Shown: positions 7,658 to 16,929, counted from the stretch's first letter. The stretch: DNA of 64,000 bases from Nocardia mangyaensis (GCF_001886715.1 NZ_CP018082.1:5580001-5644000), one strand, 5' to 3'. Program-made: numbers and translations. The notes: a model not told the origin generated them from the letters alone.

Positions 7658-10600
7658 GTGAGCAGCTCAACTTCCCAGTTCGGACAGAACCAGTGGCTAG
7701 TCGACGAGATGTATCAGAAGTTCAAACAGGACCCTTCCTCGGTCGACGCGAGTTGGCACGAGTTCCTCGCGGATTACACCCCCGACGCGAGCACCGAATC
7801 CGGTAACAACCAGAATCCGGTCCCCGCCGCGGCCCCGCCCGCACCCCCCGCAGCACCCAAGCCCGCCGTGGCGGCCGCACCGAAGCCCGCTCCGGCTCCC
7901 GCTCCCGCACCGGCCCCCAAGCCCGCACCCGCTCCGGCACCGGCTGCCAAGCCCGCCGCGACCGTACGCGCGCCGCAGACCACACCTGCACCGGTGTCGA
8001 ACGCACCGGCCACCTCCGCCCCCAAGGCTGTCGCCGCCGCCGACGAGTCCAAGGTGCTGCGCGGTCCCGCCGCGGCCATCGCCAAGAACATGTCGGCCTC
8101 GCTGACCATCCCCACCGCCACCTCGGTGCGCGCGATCCCGGCCAAGCTGATGATCGACAACCGCCTGGTGATCAACAACCACCTGGCGCGCACCCGCGGC
8201 GGCAAGATCTCCTTCACCCACCTGCTCGGTTACGCGATCGTGCAGGCGGTCAAGGCCTTCCCGAACCTGAACCGCCACTTCGCCGAGATCGACGGCAAGC
8301 CGAATGCCGTCACACCAGCTCATACCAATCTCGGCCTGGCGATCGACCTCGCGGGCAAGGACGGCAACCGCTCGCTGGTGGTCGCCGCCATCAAGGGCAC
8401 CGAGGACATGAGCTTCGGCCAGTTCCACGCCGCCTACGAGGACGTCGTCCGCCGCGCCCGTGAGGGCAAGCTCGGCGCCGACGACTTCGCCGGTGTCACC
8501 ATCTCGCTGACCAACCCCGGCACCATCGGCACCGTGCACTCGGTGCCGCGGCTGATGCCGGGCCAGGGCGCGATCATCGGCGCGGGCGCCATGGAGTACC
8601 CGGCCGAGTTCCAGGGCATGAGCGACGAGCGCCTCGCCGACATCGGCGTCGGCAAGCTGATGACGCTCACCTCCACCTACGACCACCGGATCATCCAGGG
8701 CGCCGAGTCCGGCGACTTCCTGCGCACGATCCACAACCTGCTGATCTCCGACGAGTTCTACGACGAGATCTTCCACGGTCTGGGCGTGCCGTACGAGCCG
8801 GTCCGCTGGCGCAAGGACATGAGCGAGCGCGGTGTCGACAAGAGCGCCCGCGTGCTCGAGCTGATCGCGGCCTACCGCAACCGCGGTCACCTGATGGCCG
8901 ACACCGATCCGCTGCGCCTGGTCAAGGACAAGTTCCGCAGCCACCCCGACCTCGATGTCACCCAGCACGGGCTCACCCTGTGGGACCTCGACCGCACCTT
9001 CAACGTGGCGGGCTTCCACGGCCAGGAGCGGATGAAGCTGCGCGATGTGCTGTCGATCCTGCGCGACGCGTACTGCCGCCACGTCGGTGTGGAGTACACC
9101 CACATCCTCGAGACCGACCAGTTGCAGTGGATCCAGGACCGGGTCGAGCAGAAGCACGTCAAGCCGACTGTCGCGCAGCAGAAGTACATCCTGAACCGGC
9201 TCAACGCCGCCGAGGCGTTCGAGACCTTCCTGCAGACCAAGTACGTCGGCCAGAAGCGCTTCTCGCTCGAGGGCGCCGAGGCCGTGATCCCGATGATGGA
9301 CGCCACCATCGACCAGTGCGCCGAGCACGCGCTCGACGAGGTCGTCATCGGCATGCCGCACCGCGGTCGGCTCAACGTGCTGGCCAATATCGTCGGCAAG
9401 CCGTACTCGAAGATCTTCACCGAGTTCGAGGGCAACATGAACCCGGCGGCCACCCACGGCTCCGGTGACGTGAAGTACCACCTCGGCGCGCACGGCCAGT
9501 ACCTGCAGATGTTCGGCGAGAACGAGATCGAGGTCTCGCTCACCGCCAACCCCTCGCACCTGGAAGCGGTCGACCCGGTCCTCGAGGGCCTGGTCCGCGC
9601 CAAGCAGGACCTGCTCGACAAGGGCGACGGCCCCGAGGGCTTCTCGGTCATGCCGCTGATGCTGCACGGTGACGCCGCGTTCGCCGGCCAGGGCGTGGTC
9701 GCCGAGACGCTGAACCTGTCGGGTCTGCGTGGTTACCGCGTGGGCGGCACCATCCACATCGTGGTGAACAACCAGATCGGCTTCACCACCGCGCCGGAGA
9801 ACAGCCGCTCCACCGAGTACTCCACCGACATCGCGAAGTTCATCGGCGCGCCGATCTTCCACGTCAACGGTGACGATCCGGAGGCCTGCGACTGGGTCGC
9901 GCGCCTGGCGGTCGACTTCCGGCAGAAGTTCCGCAAGGACGTCGTCATCGACCTCGTCTGCTACCGCCGCCGCGGGCACAACGAGGGCGACGACCCCTCG
10001 ATGACCCAGCCGGAGATGTACGACGTCATCGACACCAAGCGTTCGGTCCGCAAGGCCTACACCGAATCGCTGATCGGCCGTGGCGACATCTCCATGAAGG
10101 AGGCCGAGGACGCGCTGCGCGACTACCAGGGTCAGCTCGAGCGCGTGTTCAACGAGGTCCGTGAGCTGGAGAAATACGTTCCGGAGCCCTCGGAGTCCGT
10201 CGAGGACGACCAGAAGGTGCCCGCGACCGTGCAGACCGCGGTCGACAAGTCGGTGCTGCAACGCATCGGCGACGCGTTCAACACCCCGCCAGATGGCTTC
10301 AACGTGCACCCGCGCGTCAAGCCGGTGCTGGAGAAGCGACGCGAGATGGCCTACGAGGGCAAGGTCGACTGGGCCTTCGCCGAGCTGCTGGCCTTCGGCA
10401 CGCTGATCGACCAGGGCCACGACGTGCGCCTGACCGGTCAGGACTCGCGCCGCGGCACCTTCACCCAGCGCCACTCGGTCATCATCGACCGGATCAACGC
10501 CCAGGAGTACACCCCGCTGCACAACATCGGCTCGGAGAAGCCGGGCTGGTTCGCGGTGCACGATTCGGCGCTGAGCGAGTACGCGGCGGTCGGCTTCGAG

Positions 10601-11416
10601 TACGGCTACTCGCTGGGCAATCCGAACGCCCTGGTGCTGTGGGAAGCCCAATTCGGTGACTTCGTCAACGGCGCGCAGTCGATCATCGACGAGTTCATCT
10701 CCTCCGGTGAGGCCAAGTGGGGCCAGCTCTCCGACGTGGTGCTGCTGCTGCCGCACGGCCACGAGGGTCAGGGTCCCGACCACACCTCCGGTCGCATCGA
10801 GCGCTTCCTGCAGCTGTGCGCCGAGGGCTCGATGACCGTGGCGGTGCCGTCGACGCCGGCGAACTACTTCCATCTGCTGCGCCGCCACGCCCTCGACGGC
10901 ATCCGCCGTCCGTTGATCGTCTTCACTCCGAAGTCGATGCTGCGCAACAAGGCCGTGGTGTCCGACATCAAGGACTTCACCGAGTCGAAGTTCCGCTCGG
11001 TGTTCGACGAGCCCACCTACGAACAGGGTGTCGGCGACACCGCCAAGGTCAAGCGCATCCTGCTGACCTCGGGCAAGCTCTACTACGAGCTCGCCGCGGA
11101 GAAGGCCAAGCACAAGCGCGAGGACGTGGCCATCGTCCGGATCGAACAGCTCTACCCGATCCCGACCTACCGCCTCAACGAGGCACTGGCCAAGTACCCC
11201 AACGCGACCGACATCGCCTGGGTCCAGGAGGAACCGGCCAACCAGGGCGCCTGGCCGTTCTTCGGCCTCAACCTCCCCGAGGTCCTCCCCGATCGCCTGG
11301 GCAAGCTCCGCCGCATCTCGCGGCGCGCCATGTCGGCCCCGTCCTCGGGCTCCTCGAAGGTGCACGCCGTCGAACAGGCCGAGATCATCGCCGAGGCCTT
11401 CGAACCGACCACATAG
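7658..11416 (+). CDS. kgd: Multifunctional 2-oxoglutarate metabolism enzyme (2-oxoglutarate decarboxylase/dehydrogenase E1-E2 fusion)
   Basis: This 1252-residue enzyme joins a short E1 N-terminal segment ([14 protein letters not shown]), a Pro/Ala-rich linker (about residues 55-125), an E2-like succinyltransferase domain (about 130-370, with the active-site segment [14 protein letters not shown]) and a thiamine-diphosphate E1 domain to the end (GDAAFAGQG and the NNQIGFTT region). It decarboxylates 2-oxoglutarate and feeds the TCA cycle or carboligation reactions. In actinobacteria it forms a complex with Lpd and AceF-type partners and is inhibited by the FHA protein GarA. The GTG at 7658 ([11 protein letters not shown]) was preferred over the ATG at 7640 because similarity to mycobacterial Kgd begins there and a GAGG lies upstream. 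The gene stands alone and is closed by a strong terminator. Confidence 0.97.
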   Translation: MSSSTSQFGQNQWLVDEMYQKFKQDPSSVDASWHEFLADYTPDASTESGNNQNPVPAAAPPAPPAAPKPAVAAAPKPAPAPAPAPAPKPAPAPAPAAKPAATVRAPQTTPAPVSNAPATSAPKAVAAADESKVLRGPAAAIAKNMSASLTIPTATSVRAIPAKLMIDNRLVINNHLARTRGGKISFTHLLGYAIVQAVKAFPNLNRHFAEIDGKPNAVTPAHTNLGLAIDLAGKDGNRSLVVAAIKGTEDMSFGQFHAAYEDVVRRAREGKLGADDFAGVTISLTNPGTIGTVHSVPRLMPGQGAIIGAGAMEYPAEFQGMSDERLADIGVGKLMTLTSTYDHRIIQGAESGDFLRTIHNLLISDEFYDEIFHGLGVPYEPVRWRKDMSERGVDKSARVLELIAAYRNRGHLMADTDPLRLVKDKFRSHPDLDVTQHGLTLWDLDRTFNVAGFHGQERMKLRDVLSILRDAYCRHVGVEYTHILETDQLQWIQDRVEQKHVKPTVAQQKYILNRLNAAEAFETFLQTKYVGQKRFSLEGAEAVIPMMDATIDQCAEHALDEVVIGMPHRGRLNVLANIVGKPYSKIFTEFEGNMNPAATHGSGDVKYHLGAHGQYLQMFGENEIEVSLTANPSHLEAVDPVLEGLVRAKQDLLDKGDGPEGFSVMPLMLHGDAAFAGQGVVAETLNLSGLRGYRVGGTIHIVVNNQIGFTTAPENSRSTEYSTDIAKFIGAPIFHVNGDDPEACDWVARLAVDFRQKFRKDVVIDLVCYRRRGHNEGDDPSMTQPEMYDVIDTKRSVRKAYTESLIGRGDISMKEAEDALRDYQGQLERVFNEVRELEKYVPEPSESVEDDQKVPATVQTAVDKSVLQRIGDAFNTPPDGFNVHPRVKPVLEKRREMAYEGKVDWAFAELLAFGTLIDQGHDVRLTGQDSRRGTFTQRHSVIIDRINAQEYTPLHNIGSEKPGWFAVHDSALSEYAAVGFEYGYSLGNPNALVLWEAQFGDFVNGAQSIIDEFISSGEAKWGQLSDVVLLLPHGHEGQGPDHTSGRIERFLQLCAEGSMTVAVPSTPANYFHLLRRHALDGIRRPLIVFTPKSMLRNKAVVSDIKDFTESKFRSVFDEPTYEQGVGDTAKVKRILLTSGKLYYELAAEKAKHKREDVAIVRIEQLYPIPTYRLNEALAKYPNATDIAWVQEEPANQGAWPFFGLNLPEVLPDRLGKLRRISRRAMSAPSSGSSKVHAVEQAEIIAEAFEPTT

Positions 11417-11430
11417 TCGGTTCCCGCACA

Positions 11431-11480
11431 ACGGCGAACGCCGGGTGGATCTCGGTGATCCACCCGGCGTTCGCCGTTTT
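11431..11480. terminator. Perfect 20-bp hairpin terminator between convergent genes
   Basis: The arms at 11432-11451 and 11457-11476 are exact reverse complements, with a TCGGT loop, and are followed by TTTT on the plus strand. The hairpin lies 15 bp after the kgd stop and 14 bp before the stop of the convergent DUF4189 gene, so it can serve both. Confidence 0.93.
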
Positions 11481-11489
11481 CGGTTGTCG

Positions 11490-11930
11490 TCAGCGCACGT
11501 TCGCGGTGCAGACCACGGTGATGACCTTGGTGCCGCTGAGGTCGGAGGATCCGAAGTTGGCCAGGCGGGCGATCGGGACTCCTTCGGCGAGCCGATCGAT
11601 GGCCTTGCGGATGGCTTCGCCCTGGTCGGGCCCCGAGGCGGCGGCGACCCAGCCCTCGTTGTTGTACACCAGGGCGCCGCAGCCGTTGGCCCAGGTCGTC
11701 ATGACCCCGCAGTCGTCCGCGCCCGCGGCGGTACAGCCGTCGAGGACGGATGCGCGGGCGCCCTCGGCGGTGTCCCAGTCCACGGTGGACCAGCTCTCCC
11801 ACAGTTGCGAACTGAACCCGATCGCGCCGAACAGGTCGCCCGCCGCGTTGGCCGAACCGGCACCGACCACCGACCCGGCCGCAAGGCCCAACGCTGCCAC
11901 GGCGAGCCCGGCCCTACTCATGAAACTCAT
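11490..11930 (-). CDS. Secreted DUF4189-domain protein
   Basis: A 146-residue exported protein. The ATG at 11930 has a GAGGAG ribosome site eight bases upstream. Residues 1-30 form a Sec signal peptide (hydrophobic LAVAALGLAAGSVVGAG, cleavage near SANA-AG). The mature part has the DUF4189 pattern: a Trp-rich region, paired cysteines (DGCTAAGADDCGVMTTWANGC) and a late VVCTANV strand, suggesting two disulfides. DUF4189 proteins are common in Nocardia and mycobacteria and have no firm function. A perfect inverted repeat lies 24 bases upstream of the start. Confidence 0.85.
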   Translation of the reverse strand: MSFMSRAGLAVAALGLAAGSVVGAGSANAAGDLFGAIGFSSQLWESWSTVDWDTAEGARASVLDGCTAAGADDCGVMTTWANGCGALVYNNEGWVAAASGPDQGEAIRKAIDRLAEGVPIARLANFGSSDLSGTKVITVVCTANVR

Positions 11931-11954
11931 TCGAAAGATCTCCTCTTGCAAGCA

Positions 11955-11971
11955 GTTCCGAAGATCGGAAC
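11955..11971. promoter_or_regulatory. Inverted repeat upstream of the DUF4189 gene
   Basis: GTTCCGA-AGA-TCGGAAC is a perfect 7-bp inverted repeat just upstream of the ribosome site of the minus-strand secreted protein gene. Its position would suit a repressor operator or a 5'-leader hairpin. The protein that would bind it is not identifiable. Confidence 0.45.
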
Positions 11972-12344
11972 CGGCAAGCAAACCACGAATCCGCCACCGA
12001 GGGCCAATCAATTCGACTGTTCCCAGCTGATTCGGAGATCGGTCGTACTCAGCTTCGGCTGGATCCCAGCGGCCACCCCGAAGGTCGTGCTCACCAGGCA
12101 CTCCCGCAGTGCGGCTTCCGCCGCATCGACCGGAGGGTGAGATCGGATCCGGCTGCGCGCGAGGCGGATTCGCGTGCGGCGACGCACCCCACCTCAACGC
12201 CGCATAAGTTACCGTCAGTTCCGGCATGGCAAGGCAAAAGAATGAGCGCAAAAATACCCTTCAACTAGTGAATATGCAGCACGGCCTCGCAAGAATTGGC
12301 ACAATAAGTGATGAGTTGTTCAGCGCATCCAGAGGAGAGCAAGG
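11972..12344. other. 373-bp gene-free, relatively AT-rich region
   Basis: No convincing gene is seen on either strand. The stretch 12200-12310 is richer in A and T than its surroundings and holds runs such as CAAAAATACC. It should contain the promoter of the DUF4189 gene and what remains of the promoter of the PucR-type relic; the GAGGAG at 12331-12340 is the ribosome site of the latter. Confidence 0.5.
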
Positions 12345-12871
12345 ATGGCACTCTCCTCCGGAAGCGCAGCACTGCGGCACACACTTCGCGACGAGGCCAT
12401 GCCCGGACAGCTCGTCGCCACCCTCATCGACAGCACCGAAGCCCTCCCTCCACCGCACGCCGAGACCGTGGGCGCGGCCGTCACGACCTGCATCGCGATC
12501 GCCGACGGAATGCTCGACGGACGGAATGTGACGAGCGTTCTGCGCGACCTCTCGGTAGCGGCAGCACAGTGGGCCCGAGCCGGCACACCCCTCGATGCCG
12601 TCCTGCGCGAAGTGCACGAGGGTGTGCGCCTCGTCGTGGGCCTGACGTTCGCCCACACCCCTTCCAGGGATCGCGAAACCCTGATCGACGGTTTCCGGGT
12701 CGCCATGACCATCGCGGATCTCCTGTGCGCGACAGTGACCCAGTCCTACTCCGCCGCGCCCTGCGACGCATCGACCAGCTCACAGGACTCGATCCGACGG
12801 AGGTGACCCTCGGCACCTCGACGTCGTCAACGCGCCCGACCTCCGAAACGACGAAGTCCCGGAGCATATAA
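12345..12871 (+). pseudogene. Broken PucR/CdaR-type transcriptional regulator (internal deletion plus frame change)
   Basis: The frame 12345-12806 encodes 153 residues resembling only the N-terminal helical sensor domain of PucR/RsbRD-type regulators (QWARAGTPLDAVLREVHEG is characteristic). In another frame, 12743-12868, the sequence reads LRRALRRIDQLTGLDPTEV, which matches the end of the PucR helix-turn-helix domain (commonly YRLRRIEQLTG). The whole central and most of the DNA-binding region is missing, and the two parts are out of frame. This is best read as a gene that lost about 700-900 bp internally. The 153-residue product might still be made from a good ribosome site, but it cannot bind DNA in the normal way. 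It lies directly upstream of lcp. Confidence 0.7.
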
Positions 12872-13062
12872 GTTATGACCCATTCCGGCCAGTCGGCGAC
12901 AACCAGCTGGACGCGATCACCTTGTATAGCCCGCTTGTTCAACTACGCAAAACGGACCACGACCATGCCACCGCCCTGTTAAGTTACTCATGATTCTGCT
13001 GATAGCGCATAGATGACATCACGTCGCGCGATCAGTGTGGTTGTACTCGACGAGGAGTAATC

Positions 13063-14307
13063 ATGGACGGACTGAACAGGCGCGGTGCACTGAAGGCCGG
13101 TGGGATCCTAGGCGCCGCCGGCGCTTTTACGCTGGTGGCACCCACCGTGCGAGCCCAACCATGGACATGGTCACCACAAGGCTCGGTGGCCGGATCAGGT
13201 TCCGGCGTCGACCCGATGACGGTGTGGGACCCGGAGGCCGACCAGTTGGTCGCCGGCCTGATCGACAGGGGCGAAGTTCCCCGGGTCAACGAATTGCTGC
13301 GAACCTGGACGACCAATGGCCAAGCGCTGCCTGCCGGTCTGCCCTCGGACCTGCGCGATTTCATGGAGTACGCCCGGCGGCTCCCCCAGTGGGCCGACCA
13401 GGCCGCACTGACCACCGCGATCGAGTTCAACAAGAAGCGCGGGCTGTACCTCGGTGTCCTCTACGGTTTCGCCAGCGGCATGATGAGCACCGTCATCCCC
13501 CGGGAAGCACGGTCGGTCTATTACTCCAAAGGCGGCCACGACCTCAAGGACCGCATCTCCAAGACGGCCAAGCTCGGCTACGACATCGGTAGCAACAACG
13601 CCTACGCCGCCGACGGGGAAATGGTCGTCACCTGCGTCAAGACCCGGCTCGTCCACGCGGCGGTCCGCCACCTCCTGCCCCAGTCCCCGCACTGGGTGCA
13701 ATCGGCCGACGAGAGCATTCCGATCAGCCAGAACGACATCATGGTCACCTGGCACAGCCTGCCCACCACCGTCATGAAGCACCTGACCAACTGGAAAGTG
13801 CCGATCCCGCACCACGAATCAGAAGCGTTCCTGCACTCCTGGCAAGTGGCCGCGCACCTGCTGGGCGTCCGGGACGAGTACATCCCCAAGAGCTGGCCGG
13901 ACGCCAATTCCCAATCCGCGCAGGTCCTCGACCCCATCCTCGCCGCGACACCCGAGGGCGCCAAGCTGGCCGATCGCCTCTTGGGACTCGGCGCGAACAT
14001 CGACTTCGCGATTCTGAGCAAGCCGGTACTCGGCGCGTTCACCCGGTTCCTGCTCGGCGACAAGATCGCCGACGGTCTGGCCATTCCCCGGGAACCGGTC
14101 TGGGACCCGTTGTTGCAGGTTGCCTGGGGCCCCTTCATCGCGGTGCGCGAGGGTCTGCTCTCCGCGGTACCGCCGATGTCGGATCCCTACTGGCTCCTCG
14201 ACGAATTCCTCCGCAAAGCGGCCCTGACGTACCTGGCCGAGCTGCGGCTGCCGATCAGCATCGAACTCCCGACGATGAATCGCGATATGAGCCAGCCGCC
14301 ACGCTGA
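13063..14307 (+). CDS. lcp: Latex clearing protein, b-type haem rubber oxygenase (Lcp)
   Basis: A 414-residue protein of the Lcp/DUF2236 family, which cleaves double bonds of cis-1,4-polyisoprene outside the cell to give aldehyde/ketone-ended oligo-isoprenoids. Residues 1-31 are a Tat signal (NRRGALKAGG then a hydrophobic run). The residues known from Streptomyces LcpK30 occur at the same positions here: Arg164, Lys167 and Thr168 (RISKT) and the proximal haem ligand His198 (TRLVHAAVRH). The downstream block IMVTWHSLPTTVM and the LGVRDEYIP segment are also typical. The ATG has GAGGAG seven bases upstream. No intact TetR-type LcpR regulator lies next to it; the gene upstream is a PucR relic. 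Assignment is strong; activity on rubber is inferred from the family. Confidence 0.94.
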   Translation: MDGLNRRGALKAGGILGAAGAFTLVAPTVRAQPWTWSPQGSVAGSGSGVDPMTVWDPEADQLVAGLIDRGEVPRVNELLRTWTTNGQALPAGLPSDLRDFMEYARRLPQWADQAALTTAIEFNKKRGLYLGVLYGFASGMMSTVIPREARSVYYSKGGHDLKDRISKTAKLGYDIGSNNAYAADGEMVVTCVKTRLVHAAVRHLLPQSPHWVQSADESIPISQNDIMVTWHSLPTTVMKHLTNWKVPIPHHESEAFLHSWQVAAHLLGVRDEYIPKSWPDANSQSAQVLDPILAATPEGAKLADRLLGLGANIDFAILSKPVLGAFTRFLLGDKIADGLAIPREPVWDPLLQVAWGPFIAVREGLLSAVPPMSDPYWLLDEFLRKAALTYLAELRLPISIELPTMNRDMSQPPR

Positions 14308-14402
14308 GCGCAACCCATCCTCGACCGCCCATCGAACCAACCATTCCGACTCGCTCGTCGATTCTTCGGCGTATCAACGTTGCCAAGCAAAGGACCCCGC
14401 CC

Positions 14403-14711
14403 ATGAACATCACTCTTCGTCTGGCCACCGCCGCGATCGCGACCGCGGCGCTCGTCGCGACCGCGGCCGGAGCGACGGCCGACCCCCGCCCCGCCCCGTC
14501 GGTCGTGGCCGAGGCCGGCACCGGATCGGCAGCCGCGGACACCGGATCGGCAGCCGCGAACTCGGTCGGGTCACTCGTCCAGCGCGGCGACATCATCGGG
14601 GTGATCGTGCTGCTCGGCATCACTCCCATTCAGATGGTGACCGGTGGCATTTGCGATCTCGCCACCGGCTCGGGGCTGGCGAGCCCGTGCGCGGGCACCG
14701 GCCGGTACTGA
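14403..14711 (+). CDS. Small secreted Ala-rich protein
   Basis: A 102-residue protein with a clear Sec signal peptide (residues 1-26, cleavage after GATA-DP). An AAAGGA ribosome site lies eight bases upstream of the ATG. The mature protein has a low-complexity Thr/Gly/Ser/Ala segment carrying a tandem TGSAAA repeat, then a hydrophobic stretch GVIVLLGITPIQMVTGG with two cysteines near the end. It follows lcp by 95 bp on the same strand, so it could be co-expressed. The family is not recognised and no function is proposed. Confidence 0.65.
   Translation: MNITLRLATAAIATAALVATAAGATADPRPAPSVVAEAGTGSAAADTGSAAANSVGSLVQRGDIIGVIVLLGITPIQMVTGGICDLATGSGLASPCAGTGRY
14519..14558 (+). repeat. Tandem 21-bp repeat inside the small secreted protein gene
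   Basis: The 19-base block CACCGGATCGGCAGCCGCG occurs at 14519-14537 and again at 14540-14558, a 21-bp period that keeps the frame and doubles a TGSAAA unit in the protein. It looks like a recent in-frame slippage duplication. Confidence 0.85.
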
Positions 14712-14725
14712 ACGGTGCCGTCGCG

Positions 14726-14944
14726 ATGATCGACTGGGCGCCGAAGCCTGTCACGGTGTCGCACCTGCGCGAGATCCTCGACTATTTCGGGAAGTGCCCG
14801 TCCTGCGGCTATCCCGCGCGCGCCGCGGAGCTGATCATGATCCACAGCGACGGGTCGGTCAGCGCGACGGCGACGGGCACCTGCGAGTTGCCGTGCGGCT
14901 GGTCAGGTCCAGTAGCGATCACGACGATGACCGCCCGGATGTAG
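14726..14944 (+). CDS. Small zinc-ribbon-like protein
   Basis: A 72-residue protein starting at ATG 14726, 14 bp after the secreted protein gene. It contains CPSCGYPA at about residues 25-32 and a second pair CELPCGW near residue 57, which could form a four-cysteine zinc ribbon. No signal peptide or membrane segment is present, so it is probably cytoplasmic. The ribosome site is weak. The gene ends just before a perfect 15-bp hairpin, supporting a short lcp-secreted protein-zinc ribbon transcription unit. Function unknown. Confidence 0.6.
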   Translation: MIDWAPKPVTVSHLREILDYFGKCPSCGYPARAAELIMIHSDGSVSATATGTCELPCGWSGPVAITTMTARM

Positions 14945-14957
14945 CGACCGCGCGCTC

Positions 14958-14994
14958 GCGTTGGCGGCAACCGGCCCACGGTTGCCGCCAACGC
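14958..14994. terminator. Perfect 15-bp hairpin terminator
   Basis: The arms at 14958-14972 and 14980-14994 are exact reverse complements with a 7-base loop. There is no U-tract, as is common in actinomycetes. It lies between the plus-strand zinc-ribbon gene (ends 14944) and the convergent membrane protein gene (ends 15093). Confidence 0.88.
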
Positions 14995-15092
14995 TGTCGG
15001 CCCCGAGGCGTGGATCGGCGTTGCACAGCACCCCGCGACACCGACTCGAACCCTTTTACCGCACAACCATTTCCGGCGACGAGTGCAGTAGT

Positions 15093-15698
15093 TCAGGCCG
15101 CCTTTCGAACCACCTCGATCGCCGCCCGGATCGCCGACACCGCGGCGGCGGGATCGTCGGCCCAGAACGCGACGGCCGACACCGTGTACTCGCCGTGCGT
15201 GGTCGGGAAGGTCCGCGGTTCGACGAGCTCGACTCGGACATTCGTCGAACTGCCGACGATCACGGCGAGTGTCTTGCCGTCGACACCGCTGAGCTCCACC
15301 GATTTCGCGCCGTCGTAGGCGCGCAGATCAGGGCGTACGGCCCGAATGTCGGGAAGCGCGATGTCGAGATGGGTGCGTCGCAGGTGACGCACCCGCAGGT
15401 CGTCTCGGCCGAGAACATGGGGATACATGTGGTGCGCGGCGATCATGCCGAGCATCAGGAACACTCCCCAGACGCCGAGGACCAGCGCGACGATGCGCAC
15501 CGGCGGCCACGGGATGAGCAGGTGCACCGCCGGGATCTCGATGGCGCTGACCACCAGGAACGCCCACAGGACAGCGGATTCCGCGCCCGCGTACCGGATC
15601 GGCGTGCCACCGTCGGTGTCGGGTCTTCGGGTGATCGCCCGCGCGAGGCTCACCCAGATGTCGATTTCGAGCCGGACGAATCGCCGTCCGAGCCGCAT
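15093..15698 (-). CDS. Conserved actinobacterial membrane protein of unknown function
   Basis: A 201-residue protein with an N-terminal amphipathic, basic region (FVRLEIDIWVSLARAITRRP), two adjacent membrane helices at about residues 43-85 and a cytoplasmic domain of about 110 residues that includes HLDIALPDIRAV and a late helix. This two-helix layout followed by a beta-rich domain is seen in many Nocardia and Streptomyces hypothetical proteins. Two starts are possible, ATG 15710 (MRPIMRLG) and ATG 15698; the second is given because family members usually begin close to the FVRLE segment. The 5' end abuts a truncated TetR-type gene on the other strand. Confidence 0.72.
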   Translation of the reverse strand: MRLGRRFVRLEIDIWVSLARAITRRPDTDGGTPIRYAGAESAVLWAFLVVSAIEIPAVHLLIPWPPVRIVALVLGVWGVFLMLGMIAAHHMYPHVLGRDDLRVRHLRRTHLDIALPDIRAVRPDLRAYDGAKSVELSGVDGKTLAVIVGSSTNVRVELVEPRTFPTTHGEYTVSAVAFWADDPAAAVSAIRAAIEVVRKAA

Positions 15699-15699
15699 G

Positions 15700-16176
15700 A
15701 TGGGGCGCATCGAACTCGCCGCCCGCGTCGCCACCGTGGGTCCCGACCCCGGTCTGCGCCAGATCCTGATCGCGCTCCTGCCCACCGACACCGACTCGGC
15801 CGCCGACGCCCGTAGCCTGATCGGCTACCTCGCCTTCGCCTCGGTCCGCCCCCAGATCGCCGACACCCTGGCCACCAACGGCCGCGCCTTCCGCGACCAC
15901 ATCGCCACCATGATCACCCCCCACCCCGACCCCGTCACCGCCGCCGACACCCTGCTGGCCTTACTCGACGGTCTGGCCCTGCACGTCACCGTCGGCCAAC
16001 TCCCCGCCGACCGAGCCCGAACCCTGTTGACCACCGCGATCGACGGCGTCCTGGCCGAAGCGGAAGCCGCGCAACGTCATCGACAGCGGGAGGCGCTGGC
16101 CCACCTCGGACAGCGGGACCACGAGCCGTTTCTCACCGAGGACGAACGGGCGGCAGAACCTGACGAACCCGGGTGA
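15700..16176 (+). pseudogene. Headless TetR-family regulator (C-terminal ligand domain only)
   Basis: The 158 residues from ATG 15700 match only the C-terminal half of BetI-type TetR regulators: a helix with IELAARVATVGPDPGLRQIL, then LIGYLAFASVRPQIADTL and the LLALLDGLALHVTVGQL helix typical of TetR_C_6 domains. The N-terminal helix-turn-helix, about 60 residues, is absent: the sequence upstream belongs to the divergent membrane protein gene. The missing part was probably removed by the rearrangement that placed the two genes head to head. The remaining product would not bind DNA by itself. It could still be translated, so it is marked as a relic rather than as certainly dead. Confidence 0.65.
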
Positions 16177-16204
16177 CCGATCACGGCCGATCGATCCGCC
16201 GGTG

Positions 16205-16819
16205 TCAGTCCGCCGAGCCCTTCGGGTCGGTGGCGCGAGCCAGGTCGAGGTCGAGGATGAACGGGAGATCGACCTTCATACGGCCGTGGTGAATCCCAGC
16301 GGTCGAGTATTTTCCGGTCGCCGGATCGAGTTGGTAGGTGTAGACGACGGCGCGACCGTCGACGTTCTCGACCCGCCAGAAGTGCGGGATGCCCGCCTCG
16401 GCGTAGAGCTGGGGTTTGCGGTGACGGTCGCGTTCGACCGAGTCCGGGGAGACGACCTCGATCGCGAGGACGACATCGTTCGGCCGGAATGTGGTCTGAT
16501 CCAGTCCGGTGCAGGCCGCCGCACGCACGACCATCACGTCGGGCTCCGGACGCTGCCGGGTTCCCAGGGTCACTGTCATCTCCCGGATGACGGCGAATTC
16601 CTTCGGGATCTGGCCGAGTAGCTGCCACTCGAAGAATCGGATGAGAAGCAGGTGAAACATCATCTGCGGACTCACGAAAACCAAGCTCCCGTCGATCAGC
16701 TGAGTGTGCGGCGGCAGATCTCTCAGATGATCCAGGTCCTCGGCGAAGTATCCCCCCGGTGGCGGCACGGGCCAGCTCAACGGGGCGCTGTCCCCTGAGG
16801 GCATCGATTCCGCGGTCAT
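16205..16819 (-). CDS. Uma2-family (DUF820) PD-(D/E)XK nuclease-fold protein
   Basis: A 204-residue protein with the Uma2 pattern: LPPHTQLIDGSLVFVSP near the start, RPEPDVMVV at about residue 91 (the Asp of the nuclease fold), and LAIEVVSPDSVERDRHRKPQLYAEAG (split motif with Glu and Lys) at about residue 118, followed by GIPHFWRV. The fold belongs to the restriction-endonuclease superfamily, and these genes are abundant in actinomycetes and cyanobacteria, but their role is not established. The ATG at 16819 has GCGAGGA upstream. It is transcribed alone. Confidence 0.86.
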   Translation of the reverse strand: MTAESMPSGDSAPLSWPVPPPGGYFAEDLDHLRDLPPHTQLIDGSLVFVSPQMMFHLLLIRFFEWQLLGQIPKEFAVIREMTVTLGTRQRPEPDVMVVRAAACTGLDQTTFRPNDVVLAIEVVSPDSVERDRHRKPQLYAEAGIPHFWRVENVDGRAVVYTYQLDPATGKYSTAGIHHGRMKVDLPFILDLDLARATDPKGSAD

Positions 16820-16894
16820 CGGTTCCTCGCTCGTCGCACGGCGATCGTCTGACCAGGCCAGTATGGCATGTGGAGCACCCTCGGCGATGGCCCG

Positions 16895-16929
16895 CGCCCA
16901 GCGCGAGGCAACCCGCCTCGCGCTGGGCG
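16895..16929. terminator. Perfect 14-bp hairpin terminator
   Basis: Arms 16895-16908 and 16916-16929 pair perfectly around a 7-base loop. It begins seven bases past the stop of the minus-strand flavoprotein gene (16937) and is not followed by a T-run. Confidence 0.88.

Noticed and set aside
7850..8030. Repetitive Pro/Ala-coding DNA in kgd considered as a repeat array
   Set aside because: It is the normal Pro/Ala linker of Kgd/E2 proteins, not a mobile or CRISPR-type repeat.
7697..11431. A 1244-codon open frame antisense to kgd
   Set aside because: It mirrors kgd over its full length; high GC at third positions removes stops on the opposite strand. The composition (His/Asp/Val/Leu/Gly-rich) has no family features.
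12481..12942. Minus-strand 153-codon frame beginning near 12942
   Set aside because: It overlaps the PucR relic and has no ribosome site or recognisable domain; the first 40 residues look protein-like, but this is not enough to support a gene.
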